Assembly (NCBI GenBank): GCA_963576565.1
Contig: OY755047.1
Location: forward strand, 11,549,764-11,613,763
DNA: 64,000 bases
DNA from: Aspidapion aeneum
Lineage: Eukaryota; Arthropoda; Insecta; Coleoptera; Brentidae
Reading direction: 5' to 3'
Positions 42,700-54,346 of the stretch are shown here, one piece after another (position 1 is the stretch's first letter; each line of letters starts with the position of its first letter). The notes under the pieces were generated by a model. That model searched no databases, was not told the origin of the DNA, and was given only the letters and a program-made list of their open reading frames with translations. The position numbers were made by a program, and so were the translations under genes.

Positions 42700-43090
42700 C
42701 CAACCTGGTTAACTAGAGTATGTTTCAACAGGTAAAATTATTAGCCTTTCTTTAAACGATCAAAATGAAGATACTTCAAATAAAACTAACAATCAAAATG
42801 TAGCAAATATGAACATTCCACAAACTAATAATGATCTACCAAATTTTGAAGAAACCAATGATTTCAAGGGGTGTCCAAATATCTATCTACCACTGAGTGG
42901 AAGTTCAGTGCATCTCCATATTTGTTTACCAATAATGCCCACTATCATAAAGTGTACATTGCTAAATATTTTTAAAATATTCCAGAATACGAGGTATTGG
43001 ATAATATAACTGAAGATGGAACAAGTTTCCCTTCATCATAATTTGGAAAAAAATAATCAAGCAAATCAACAACTTTCAAAATAATTTTTA
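42700..43090 (+). pseudogene. Decayed copy of HMG-gene exon 3 (copy 3b)
   Basis: Lacks the splice acceptor. The DQP codons of exon 3 are replaced by a sequence with TTAACTAG, and a deletion and frameshift follow SGSS near 42900. It still shows NNDLPNFEETNDFKGCPNIY. Confidence 0.85.
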
Positions 43091-43289
43091 AAGAATCGAG
43101 TTTAGAATCTTTCTTGTTAGATTTTGCAATATTTTGATTTAGATAATTATTTTAAAATATTGTGGTATATATGGAAAATATGTATTCTCCAAAACCTAAC
43201 TCTGTTTTAAAAAGATCGAAGGAACTACTGAGTATAACATGCGTCTCAACATCTATCCTTCACTAAGTATCACTCAGTGATTCAGTTAC

Positions 43290-43760
43290 CCACCTGATTA
43301 ACTAGAGTATATTTCAACGGGTGAAATTATCAGCCTTTCTTTGAAAGATCAAAACGAATATACATCAAACAAAATAAACAATCAAAATGTAGAAAATATG
43401 GACGCTCCACAAACTAATAATAATCTCCCAAGTTTTGAAGAAACGAATGATTTCAAGGGGTGTCCAAATATCTATTTACCACTGAGTGGAACTAAGTTCA
43501 GTGCATCTCCAGATTTATTTACTAATAATGCCCACTATCATAAAGTGTATATTGCTAAGTATTTTCAAAGTATTCCAGAATACGAGGTGTTGGATATTAC
43601 AACTGAAGACGGAACAAGTTTCCCTTATGTGGCGATTCCGAATATGAGGTTCAAACAGAATCATAATTTGGAAAAAATAATCAAACAAATCAACAACTTT
43701 AAAATAATTATCAAAGAATCAAGTTTAGAATTTTTCTTGTTAGATTTTGCAATATTTTGA
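43290..43760 (+). pseudogene. Copy of HMG-gene exon 3 with a largely intact frame (copy 3c)
   Basis: From 43341 the frame is open for 139 codons and almost identical to exon 3 through YVAIPNMRF. Its 3' end is extended by a frameshift. Upstream, the CAA of the GATCAACCA block is TAA (GATTAACTA), and no acceptor AG is found in place. It cannot be spliced in as exon 3 is, so it is called a pseudo-exon despite the open frame. Confidence 0.8.
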
Positions 43761-43924
43761 TTTCGATAATTATTTTAAGGTATTGTGGTATATCTGTGGA
43801 AAATATGTATTCTCCAAAACCTAACTCTGTTTTAAAAGGATCGAAGGAGCTACTGAGTATAATTTGTGTCTCAATATCTATCTTTCACTAAGTGTCACTC
43901 AGTGATTCTGTTACCAAGCTGATT

Positions 43925-44730
43925 AAATAGAGTATATTTCAACGGGTGAAATTATCAGCCTTTGAAAGATCAAAACGAATATACTTCAAATAAAATAAAC
44001 AATTAACATCTTGGGAAAATTAATGTTTTACCTACCAGAAATTGTGAATGTGGTCATTTTGGAGATATCAATCATATTTTATTCAATTGTATTTGACACC
44101 AGAGAAATTCACAAATATTATATGAATCACTCATTCAAGCTAAATTTTCATCACCTATTTGATTGGATTCAGTTGTTTTTGATCATGCTTTAATTGCTTC
44201 TTCTGCTAAACTTATTTATCGATATTTAAATGCCTGTGGTCTCAAGATATAAATTAATGCTTACAATTATTTTAGTTACATTCCTGGTTGGATGATGGTT
44301 TTACCAGACCTTCTTTACTGAGGCACCCTACCAGGTCCAATTAGTTAGTCACCACTCACCGAGAAGCTGGCCGAATTGCCTTTAGCTGCAGTGGTCATTA
44401 AAGAGTAAAATCAATTAATCAACCTAGAAAATATGAATACTCCACAACCTAATATTGATTCAACAAATTTTGAAAAAAACACTGACTTTAAAGGATGTCT
44501 AAATATCTATCTACCCCTGAGTGGAACTAAGTTTAGTGCGTCTCCAGATTTGTTTACCAACAATGCCCACTCATAAAGTGTAACTTGCTCAAATTACCTA
44601 AAATTCTAGGTGTTGGATATTACAAGTGAAGATGGAACAAGTTTTCCTTATGTGGCGATTCCAAATATGAGGTTCAGACAAAATCATAATTTGGAAAAAA
44701 GGAATCAAACAAATCAACAGCTTTAAATAC
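43925..44730 (+). pseudogene. Copy of HMG-gene exon 3 interrupted by a LINE fragment (copy 3d)
   Basis: The start (GGGTGAAATTATCAGCC to AAACAATTAA, 43939-44008) and the remainder (AATCAACCTAGAAAATATG onward, 44416-44730) of a decayed exon copy are separated by foreign sequence. The distal part keeps FKGC-like and LPLSGTKFSASPDLFTNNAH coding, then deletions. Confidence 0.8.
44011..44413 (+). mobile_element. LINE 3'-terminal fragment inserted in exon copy 3d
   Basis: One frame reads NCECGHFGDINHILFNC, the C-x-C-G...H...C zinc-knuckle-like motif near the end of Jockey/I/R1-group LINE proteins. CATTCCTGGTTGGATGATGG and a 3' untranslated-like stretch follow. The flanks share CAATTAA, a possible target duplication. 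Confidence 0.6.
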
Positions 44731-45912
44731 TATGTATGTTTTTTTATTAGATTTTAAAAATATTGTGGAAAATATGGACAACCTCAAACCTAATCCTTTA
44801 CAAATCTACCATTTCCGGATTTATTTCTAAATATTTCAGAATAAATAAAAAAAGATTTAAAAAAAACACAATGTTTTTGGTAGAAAGTTCTCTTTGCGTG
44901 GCTATTCGCAATAAAAGGATTGGAGAATACATATTTTTTAAATGACTAAAAAAAATTGATTTTTAGTTTATGTAGATAATATTAATTATTATAACTATTT
45001 TTGAAATATATCATAAAGTTGTTATTTTTTATTCTTTTTTAATTAAAGTGAACAAAGTAAAATTTCATAATTCTTTTTTTCTTTTTGGTTGTCAAAATAT
45101 TTTCCTACATAGGAGATTTATGTAAAAAATTACCGGAAATTTGCTGATTTCTTTATTTTACGGAATTTTAAAATTTTGTTGCTCCTAGCGATATACTATA
45201 CCTACGCTCTAGGATAAAATATTAAGTGTCGCTCTAGATTGTACTCAGTAACGTAGGTAAGGGGGGAAGTTTTCTCCTGACCACATCCGGTTTTAACGGA
45301 AAATCGGAAATTCCAGTTAAACCCGAAATGTTCGTGGTTGATGCCAATCGATAGATAATTAAAAATAAGGATAGGGACATGTAAGCCGTTTCTCCATAGT
45401 CCTAAACGTTTTCAAAATATTTAACCTTGAAATTGGAAATTGTTGTTTTAGAACTGTCAATATTTCGAAAATGGTTAGACTTAGGTATACGACATTGTAC
45501 ATGAATTATGTCTAGAATTTTCTGAAGGATCCAAAAAATAAATAATATACAGGGGGTTGCATTTAAAATAAGAAAGTTGGTAGCTGCCACTGTCACATGA
45601 CACATCCTATATATTTTTTTTGTTGAAAAAAATGCGCATTTCAAAATTTATTGGTTATCGAATTTATTCCATTTGGCTGTTCCACACTGTATATAAGCCA
45701 TGTTGTTACCTTTTTAAAGTGTAAACTTCTTTAGGCGCGTTTAGCAGTTTTTTTGTGGGTAGTGAATTGAACTGAGCCATCAGGCTTGGCTATGTAACGC
45801 TCATTCGGCTGAAGTCGGCTCGAGTGCAGATGAAGGCCAGTATTATTAATTTCGCCTTGTTGAAGTTTACAGTTCTGCCGTGTGGTCTTAAGCACACACA
45901 ATTTTTTTTCTC
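44731..45912. other. AT-rich region, no gene recognised
   Basis: Frames at 44763-44945, 45644-45402 and 45824-46081 are short and featureless. TATACAGGGGGTTGC at 45548 is a dispersed repeat word. Nothing else is supported. Confidence 0.35.
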
Positions 45913-46590
45913 TATATCGAACAAGACGCTAGCGCTACCAAGTCCACTTCCAATCCCTGGCTTCGCATGCGTAGATCTACCAATATTATTTACCTCATGT
46001 ATTAGAATCGATGTACAGGGTGATTTTCACTTGAATGATTCTAACCACATGAAAATAGAAAGTTTCAAAAACCTAACCTAACGAAACCTAATCAGATCTA
46101 ACAGAACCGAACCAAAGCAAACTAAACCAATATTTTTTTTCAAAAAAAAAACTTTCCTGACTTCCTACCTGGGATGCTAGAGGATGTGAATCCGAACCGG
46201 ACCGTACCAAACCGAACCTATCCAAACCTAACCCTACCCAACTAAACCTAATTAGCAGTACGTGTTGTAGGTTTGGTTCAGTTTAGTTAGGTTCGGTTTG
46301 GTTCGGTTCGGATTCACATCGTCTAGGATCCCGGGCAGGAAGTCAGGAAAGTTTTTTTTTTGAAAAAAATTATTGGTTCAGTTTCCTTCGGTTCGGTTAG
46401 ATTTGATTTGGTTTTGTTAGGTTAGGTTTTTGAAACTTTCTATTTTCATGTGGTTAGAATCATTCAAGTGAAAATCACCCTGTATGCATCTATTCTAAGA
46501 CATGAGGTAAATAATATTGGTAGATCTGCGCTTGCGAAGCCAGGGATTGAAAGTGGACTTGGTAGCGCTAGCGTCTTGTCTATATCGATG
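45913..46590. repeat. 0.68 kb near-palindrome with TTAGG-like tracts
   Basis: Arms of about 330 bp (45913-46246 and 46262-46590) are inverted copies. Shared blocks include GACGCTAGCGCTACCAAGTC, ATTATTTACCTCATG, CAGGGTGATTTTCACTTGAA and TTCCTGACTTCC. Each arm carries degenerate pentamer arrays, CCTAAC/ACCGA on the left and GGTTAGG/GGTTCGG on the right, close to the insect telomere unit TTAGG. The arms differ by scattered changes. Confidence 0.9.
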
Positions 46591-46849
46591 CTCGGTTATA
46601 ATGACCAAAATTAAGTCAATGTCGTTTTAACCAATATTCGCATATAAACAAGATATTTCCAAGATGCCTTTTGCCCCTCCTAAGCTCTGCCAGTGATTAT
46701 ACCTTGTGTACAATAGGGTTTCTATTGATTTTATAATGTAAGGTAAATGTAAAACTGGGGTAAATCCTGTGCTACGTGAAACCTTTTATAAAAGCAATCG
46801 CGACGATCCTTTTAACACAAAAAAAAGATCATGCGTGAAATAGCGAAAT
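46591..46849. other. Spacer before the satellite
   Basis: Nothing recognised. Confidence 0.3.
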
Positions 46850-49762
46850 TTCTGTTACATTTACCCATGCAGGATACCAAATAAAATGGAAAGCGTAGTG
46901 CCGAATCACTGAACAGTACTAAACTAGAAGGCCATATAGCATTCATAATAAAATTGCATTGGTGGAGTGGTGGACACCAAGATGCCGCTGTCATATGATC
47001 TAGAATAGCTTTCGTCTAATATACATATCATTGGGTAGGTCATATGAACATTGTAACTACACAGTTTATAAAAATAAAGAGCGTCAATCTAATTGACACA
47101 ATTCCCTTCAATATGCTTTTCATTTAACATAGTCCTGTGTTACATTTAACCATGCAAGATACCAAATAAAATGGAAAGCGTAGTGCTGAATCACTGAACA
47201 GTACTCAACAAGAAGGCCATATAGCAGTCATTATAAAATTGCATTGGTGGACACCAAGATGCCGCTACCATATGATCTAGAATAGCTTTCATCTAAGATA
47301 TATATATCATTAGGTAGGTCATCTGAACATTGTAACTACACAGTTTATAAAAATAAAAAATGTCAGTCCAATTGACACATTTCCCTTTAATCTGCTTTTA
47401 ATTTAACATCGTCCTCTGTTACATTTAACCATGCAGGATAGCAAACAAAATGTAAAGCGTAGTGCCGAATCACTGAACAGTACTAAACTAGAAGGCCATA
47501 TTATAGCAGTCATAATAAAATTACATTGGTGGAGTGGTGGACACCAAGATGCCGCTGTCATATGATCTATGATAGCTTTCATCTAAGATACATATCATTA
47601 GGTAGGTCATATGAACATTGTAACTACACAGTTTATAAAAATAAAGAGCGTCAATCTACCTAATTGACACATTTCCCTTCAATCTACTTTTCATTTAACA
47701 TCGTCCTCTGTTACATTTAACCATGCAAGATACCAAATAAAATGGAAAGCCTAGTGCCGAATCACTGAACAGTACTAAACTAGAAGGCCATATAGCAGTC
47801 ATTATAAAATTGCATTGGTGGACACCAAGATGCCGCTGCCATATGATCTAGAATAGCTTTCATCTAAGATATATATCATTAGGTAGCTCATCTGAACATT
47901 GTAACTACACAGTTTATAAAAATAAAAAGTGTCAGTCCAATTGACACATTTCCCTTTAATCTGCTTTTAATTTAACATCGTCCTCTGTTACATTTAACCA
48001 TGCAAGATACCAAATAAAATGGAAAGCGTAGTACGGAATCACTGAACAGTAGTAAACTAGAAGGCCATAATAAAATTGCATTGATAGAGTGGTGGACCCC
48101 AAGATGCCGTTGTCATATGATCTAAAATAGCTTTCATCTAAGATACATAACATAAGGTAGGTCATATGAACATTGTAACTACACAGTTTATAAAAATAAA
48201 GAGCGTCATTCTAATTGACACAATTCCCTTCAATATGCTTTTCATTTAACATCGTCCTCTGTTACATTTAACCATGCAAGATACCAAATAAAATGGAAAG
48301 CGTAGTGCTGAATCACTGAACAGTACTCAACTAGAAGGCCATATAGCATTCATATTATAATTCCATTAGTGGAGTGATGGAGACCAAGATGCCGCTGTCA
48401 TATGATCTAGAATACCTTTCAACTAAGATACATATCATTAGGTAGGTCATATAAACATTGTAACTACACAGTTTATAAAAATATATAGCGTCAATCTAAT
48501 TAACACATTTCCCTTCAATCGGCTTTTCATTAAACATCGTCTTCTGTTACATTTAACCATGCAAGATACCAAATAAAATGGAAAGCTTAGTGCCGAATCA
48601 CTGAACAGTACTAAACTAGAAGGCCATATAGCATTCATAATAAAATTACTAGTGGAGTGGTGGACACCAAGATGCCGCTGTCATAATATGATCTAGAATA
48701 GCTTTCATCTAAGATACATATCCTTTGGTAGGTCATATGAACATTGTAACTACACAGTTTAAAAAATAAAGAGCGTCAATCTAATTGACACATTTCCCTT
48801 CAATCCGCTTTTCATTTTACATCATCCTCTCTTATATTTAACCATGTAAGATAGCAAATAAAATGGACAGCGTAATGCCGAATTACTGGACAGTACTAAA
48901 CTAGAAGGCCATATTATAGCAGTCATAATAGAATTGCATTGGTGGAGTGGTGGACACCAAGATATCGCTGTCGTATGATCTAGACTAGCTTTCATTTAAG
49001 ATACATATCATTAGGTAGGTCATATGAACATTGTAACTACAACGTTCAATCCGCTTTTCATTTAACATCCTCCTCTGTTAGATTTAACCATGCAAGATAC
49101 CAAATAAAATGGAAAGCGTAGTGCCGAATCACTGAACAGTACTCAACTAGAAAGCCGTATAGCATTCATAATATAATTCCATTAGTGGAGTGATGCAGAC
49201 CAAGATGCCGCAGTCATATGATCTAGAATACCTTTCATCTAAGATACATATCATTAGGTTGGTCACATGAACATTGGAACTACACAGTTTATAAAAATAT
49301 AGAGCGTGAATCTAATTAACGCATTTAGCTTCAATCGGCTTTTCATTTAACATCGACCTCTGTTACATTTAACCATGCAAGATACCAAATAAAATGGAAA
49401 GCTTATACCCTGTTCCCACCAATGCATGCCCACCCCGATTCAAAAAACGCATCAGGTGACGTAGCATTTAAAACTGGTGCAAATCCATGGCCCATCACGT
49501 GATGGTTTTTTTGAATCGGGGTGGGCATGCATTGGTGGAAACAGGAGCTCAGTGCCGAATCACTAAACAGTACTAAACTAGAAGGCCATATTATAGCAGT
49601 CATAATAAAATTGCATTGCTGGAGTGGTGCACACCAAGATGCCGCTGTCATATGATCTAGAATAGCTTTCGTCTAAGATATATATCGTTAGGTAGGTCCT
49701 ATGAGCATTGAAACTACACAGTTTATAAAAATAAAAAGCGACACATTTCCCTTCAATCTAAA
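46850..49762 (+). repeat. ~280 bp satellite, ten copies
   Basis: The CATGC(A)GGATA/CATGCAAGATA marker falls at 46866, 47151, 47430, 47722, 47999, 48273, 48558, 48843, 49089 and 49374, giving spacings of 246-292 bp. Units share CCGAATCACTGAACAGTACT, GACACCAAGATGCCGCTG, CATTAGGTAGGTCATATGAA and ATTGACACATTTCCCTT. Alternate units look more alike (with or without the GGAGTGGTGG insert), hinting at dimer-level duplication. The minus-strand ORFs here are by-products. Confidence 0.93.
49409..49545. mobile_element. 137 bp MITE inserted in a satellite unit
   Basis: The ends CCTGTTCCCACCAATGCATG and CATGCATTGGTGGAAACAGG are inverted. The arms run 39 bp with one mismatch seen, continuing through CCCACCCCGATTCAAAAAA. 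The other nine satellite units provide the empty site (GGAAAGC(T/G)TAGTGCC). AGCTTA on the left and AGCTCA on the right suggest a ~6 bp target duplication. Confidence 0.9.
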
Positions 49763-50236
49763 GTTCATTTAGAATCCAAAAATACCAGCGTTTATCTTGT
49801 TAAAACAAAATTATTTTACAAAAAAATTATTTTTTGATGCTCTAATTTTTGTAAACCCATGTAAATAACTATACTAAGTTTTAAGAGTCTGCCGAGTGCC
49901 CAATATAAACAAATATATGTAGATAATCCGATTATTTTGCACGCAGAAACGAACACATTCTCTTCTGCTTTAAATTTAATTTTTGTGTGAGCTAATGAAA
50001 CGGCTTTGAACAATTAAGGATAACTATACATTTTTTAAAAATTGTTCTACAAGAATACAGTAAAAACAATCTCAAAAACGGCTTTATTTAAAAAAAAAAC
50101 AAAAATTCATGAACCGTCATACCAACTTCAATATTTTTAATCAGCTGTGTCGTGAGGGGACCATCAAAAAAAAATCAGCCCCCGATGTGACGTCAACAAA
50201 GTGGAGGATCGTGGCCCGTCCGTTTTGATAGCCCTG
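49763..50236 (+). mobile_element. hAT-like family A, long-form partial copy (A3)
   Basis: Starts in the long-form segment (AAAAATACCAGCGTTTATCT, CCGAGTGCCCAATATAAAC) and runs through GTGTGAGCTAATGAAACGGC to the TTTTGATAGCCCTG end. Confidence 0.75.
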
Positions 50237-50871
50237 CCTATATTTTAAGTTTAGTTCTCATTGAGTACTACAAGTTCTTTTATTAGTCACGTGGTTCGAC
50301 AAGAAACCGGTAAAACTGTATTTTCTCTGTGTATAATACTGTATTAATCTTATTTTTACTCCAGTTATACTGAATTAAACTGTATCGGATCTATTAATAG
50401 CCCTCCATACATATAAAAATATATTTTTTCAAATAAAAGGATCTATTCTGCTGAAAGTCTGTACAGTATTTCTCCTTAAATCGCATACAGAGTTCTAGAA
50501 ACTTTGAGGATAGTTTTAATCCATGATTTCGCAACATTTCATGAAATCTCATCAAATTTTGTATATTCTAGAAAAGCAATAGAAACTTTTTTCATCATAT
50601 TGGAATAAAAAGTTATCCCCCACTCTTCAAATCTGACAAATCTTATAACTTGAAAACAAAAAACTTTTTACCAAAAACTATTTAAACTTTTTGTCTATTT
50701 TTGAACTTCCCCACGAACCCTTTGAGTTTGCTAAATTTTTTAAATTCAACCATGTATTTATAGGCAGCATTTTTAAATTACGTAACGCAAAATATCAGAA
50801 TTTTAGACATACCGCCCTAACCCCTTCGTAAGGCATTTAAAAATAACACCTTAAAGAAACATTGAATGTAA
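50237..50871. other. No gene seen
   Basis: AT-rich unique-looking sequence. No exon recognised on either strand. Confidence 0.3.
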
Positions 50872-51483
50872 AGCGGGGTTTACACATAACGTTTTGTCTG
50901 ACGTTTTACTTGATCAGGTAAAACGGATCAGGCAAAACCTTTCGTGTAGACAATAAAACGTACGTTCTGCCTGAACTGAACAGGACTAAAGTCGGACCTG
51001 TTGAACTGATCGGTAGAGGCTTTGTTTCCGGTAAAACTGCATACAATCTTAATTCCTTTCGAGTGCAACTTAGAAGTTGGTTTACGAACCGTCCGACATT
51101 AGATAAGATAATTTTTTAGGAAATCAAACAGGTTATTGTCTTCCTCCACTAATTTTTAAGTTGTTTTAAACAAATAGTCCCGACATGTTTCGTAAGCAGA
51201 AACTTACATCTTCAGGGGACATTACCAAACTAAATCAGCACAACATTTTGAAAAAACTGGTTAAAAAACTATGTTTAGCTACTGAACGGTTAAGTCATAA
51301 AAATTTAAAACAAAAACATTATTGACAAAAGCAGTGCTTCCTCCATGGTATATTAAAAACTGATCTAAAAACGTACGTTAAAACTATCAAGTGTGTACGC
51401 TAGTCTTTCAACCGTCATACTTGACCCTTTTGACTGACAGGCAAGACGTAAGGTAAAATGTTATGTCTAGACCGGGCTTAACG
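50872..51483. mobile_element. 612 bp TIR element carrying a hammerhead motif
   Basis: The left end AAGCGGGGTTTACACATAAC is matched by the complement of ATGTTATGTCTAGACCGGGC at the right end. Both continue into GTTTTGTCTGACGTTTTAC-like sequence. Palindromic words such as GATCAGGTAAAACG fill the subterminal part. The middle (about 51100-51350) appears to be foreign and holds the hammerhead at 51177-51220. Confidence 0.65.
51177..51220 (-). ncRNA. Type I hammerhead ribozyme motif
   Basis: Minus strand: stem I GTCCC/GGGAC, core CTGAAGA, stem II GTAAG/CTTAC around TTTCTG, core GAAA, palindromic stem III ACATGT, GTC cleavage triplet. Every invariant core base is present. The following GACTATTTGTTTAAAACAAC is sequence of the host retroelement. 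The palindromic stem III suggests dimer action, as in Penelope-like elements. Confidence 0.75.
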
Positions 51484-51669
51484 CAAGGCTAAACCCCTCT
51501 CCCGCTCTTGAGCGTTACGTAATTTAAGAATGGTCCCATAGAAAATCAACCGTAAACTTTTTATTAAAGTACCTATAGTCAATTTAAAGCTAAAAGATTG
51601 TAGCTAGGTTACTTAGTTTTTCGGTCAAATTTTACATAATTTTGGCGTTGTTGTATGTATGCTAGGTAG
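51484..51669. other. Spacer
   Basis: Nothing recognised. Confidence 0.3.
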
Positions 51670-51945
51670 CTATTCTCGTACTTGAACGATGTGATAGTTC
51701 TCATAACATGCTTTGGCCAATGACAAGCTTTAAATTAACTTTGAGCCGTCCCGTACTATGTAAAAAGACCTTCATTGCGCAAGCTTCTAGGATCCGACCG
51801 AGAATCGTTGAGTAGGAACTCTGAAAAGCGGGCGACTCTGCCATTGGTCGAGACAAGTCATTTTGTACAACACGCGACCGCTCAGAGTTTGCTATTGGTC
51901 AAAGCGTATGATGTGAATGGTCACATCGTTCAAGACCCAGAATAG
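51670..51945. mobile_element. 276 bp MITE with ~25 bp ends
   Basis: CTATTCTCGTACTTGAACGA on the left is the complement of TCGTTCAAGACCCAGAATAG on the right, with GATGTGA extending the arm. The interior is GC-richer than the flanks and non-coding. Confidence 0.8.
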
Positions 51946-52139
51946 ATACCCTGGTAGTATCCCAATAGAAACCAATATGGAAAATTAAAAATAACAATGC
52001 GTTAATAAAGAGCTTGAAGTGCCTACTGGCTTCAATTTATTATTAAAACTAGTTTATTAAGACCATAGATAAAAAAACCAACTTTTTCCGCGGATTATTT
52101 TGATTTTAATTGCATTAACTCAATTTTAAACACTAAATA
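51946..52139. other. Spacer
   Basis: Nothing recognised. Confidence 0.3.
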
Positions 52140-53757
52140 CAGTTAGATTAATTCAACTAGCTACTGTATATTGTTCAGCAACTTTTTTGTTCGCTGTTTT
52201 GTTCGGATCTAATTACGTACTTACCTGAACACAAATTGGAGTTAAGTGAGTAACTTACTTTGGATACAAGTTTGGTAATTATAATTCCTACTTTACAAAA
52301 AAGAAAAGATTTAATCAAAACTACAGGGGCGTGCATTTTGGTTGCCTGAGGCAGGGCTTTCAAAACAGACGGGCCACGATCATTTACATTGTTGACGTCA
52401 CATCGGAGGCTGATTTTTTTTTTACTTTTAAAACATAATATAGTTATTTACATGTATGTGTTTACAAAAATTACAACATCAAAAAATTATTTTTTGTACT
52501 GTAATTTCGTTTTAAAAAGATTAACGTTGGTATTTTTGAATTCTAAATGAAGTTTATTATAAAAAATCATTAAAAAGTCGAAAAAATACATGTCAAATAT
52601 AACAGCCCCTAATTTCAAAACAAACTTTTCGTGCACTCGTTTTTTCTGCATCCTAGGAACTGGAATTTGATTTATGCACTTTAGAGATTAAAAGCGTACT
52701 TTTAATCTCTCTTTTGAGGTACTAAAATGATTTCTATCCTTCGGAGATTAAAAGCAACCGCAAAAATCCAGTAAGTACAGTACAATACACGAAATTTTAA
52801 AGGAGACCCACGCTCTGGTTAACACATTTTCGCCTTGGGATTAAATGTCTTAGGGTTTTTAATTTAGTATACTACTACGAAATACAGTTATATTAATTCA
52901 ACTAGCTACTGTATATTGTTCAGCAACTTTTTTGTTCGCTGTTTTGTTCGGATCTAATTACGTACTTACCTGAACACAAATTGGAGTTAAGTGAGTAACT
53001 TACTTTGGATGCAAGTTTGGTAATTATAATTCCTACTTTACAAAAAAGAAAAGATTTAATCAAAACTACAGGGGCGTGCATTTTGGTTACCTGAGGCACG
53101 GCTTTCAAAACAGACGGGCCACGATGATTCACATTGTTGACGTCACATCGGAGGCTGATTTTTTGTTTTTACTTTTAAAACATAATATAGTTATTTACAT
53201 GTGTTTACAAAAATTACAACATCAAAAAATTATTTTTTTGTACTGTAATTTCGTTTTAAAAAGATTAACGTTGGTATTTTTGAATTCTAAATGAAGTTTA
53301 TTATAAAAAATCATTAAAAAGTCGAAAAAATACAAACAAAAACAAATATCATGACAAACACAGATGACAAAGTCAAATACATGTCAAATATAACAGCCCC
53401 TAATTTCAAAACAAACATTTCGTGCACTCGTTTTTTCTGCATCCTAGGAACTTGAATTTGGTTTATGCACTTTAGAGATTAAAAGCGTACTTTTAATCTA
53501 TCTTTTGAGGTACTAAAATGATTTCTATCCTTCGGAGATTAAAAGCAACCGCAAAAATCCAGTAAGTACAGTACAAAACACGAAATTTTAAAGGAGACCC
53601 ACGCTCTGGTTAACACATTTTCGCCTTGGGATTAAATGTCTTAGGGTTTTTAATTTACTATACTACTACGAAATACAGTTATATTAATTGAATTAGCTAC
53701 TGTATATTGTTCAGCAACTTTTTTGTTCGCTGTTTTGTTCGGATCTAATTACGTACT
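52140..53757 (+). repeat. Tandem segmental duplication, ~745-790 bp, two and a part copies
   Basis: The block beginning AGTTAGATTAATTCAACTAG recurs near 52885 and 53677 and is cut in the third copy at 53757. Each full copy contains a piece of hAT-like family A (GACGGGCCACGAT...GACGTCACATCGG) and a segment with AGAGATTAAAAGCGTACTTT. Copy 2 has 47 bp (CAAATATCATGACAAACACA region) that copy 1 has lost. Confidence 0.88.
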
Positions 53758-53759
53758 TA

Positions 53760-54346
53760 GCGAATGTGTTCGTTTCTGCGTGGAAAGCTACATCTATTTA
53801 TTTATATTGGGCATTCGGCAGACTTTTAAAACTTAATATAGTTATTTACATGTGTTTACAAAAATTATAACATCAAAAAATTATTTTTTTGTAGTGTAAT
53901 TTTGTCTTAAAAAGATTAAAGCTGGTATTTTTGAATTCTAAATAAACTTTATTATAAAAAATTATTAAAAAATCGAAAATATACAAACAAATAAACAAAT
54001 GCCATGACAAAGACAGATGACAAAGTTAAATACATGTCAAATATAACTGTTGGCATGCGGTACATGGCAGGTAATTTGAATTCAAAATAAGGAATGCTAA
54101 CTTGCATCCTTACAGCAGTTTGTTGGTATGTCGGGATGGTGTCTGAGAATATTTCACTGAAATTTCGCGGAAATCTCTAGTGCCATTTTGAAAATATCAT
54201 AAAAAAACGTCTGGCCTTGCATAAGGCCAAATGCAAAAGTCAGCACCTCGAGAACAGCTGATTTTTTCAGGGTCGTGGCCTGTTTTTTTGTTGGCCTTAA
54301 GTTAGCATAATAACCAGCATAGGCCAGCAAAAAAATTTCCAAAATT
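53760..54346 (-). mobile_element. hAT-like family A, long form (A6)
   Basis: Minus-sense copy: GCGAATGTGTTCGTTTCTGC, the long-form middle (AAAATTATAACATCAAAAAA, CCATGACAAAGACAGATGAC), then GGTAATTTGAATTCAAAATA to GTTGGCCTTAAG. The long form is about 250 bp longer than the short form at 55203. Confidence 0.7.

Noticed and set aside
45913..46590. A chromosome end or true telomere array
   Set aside because: The pentamers are degenerate, short and inverted, and are flanked by ordinary sequence on both sides.
46812..49651. Minus-strand frames containing LVLFSDSAL
   Set aside because: They are translations of satellite monomers and repeat with the array period.
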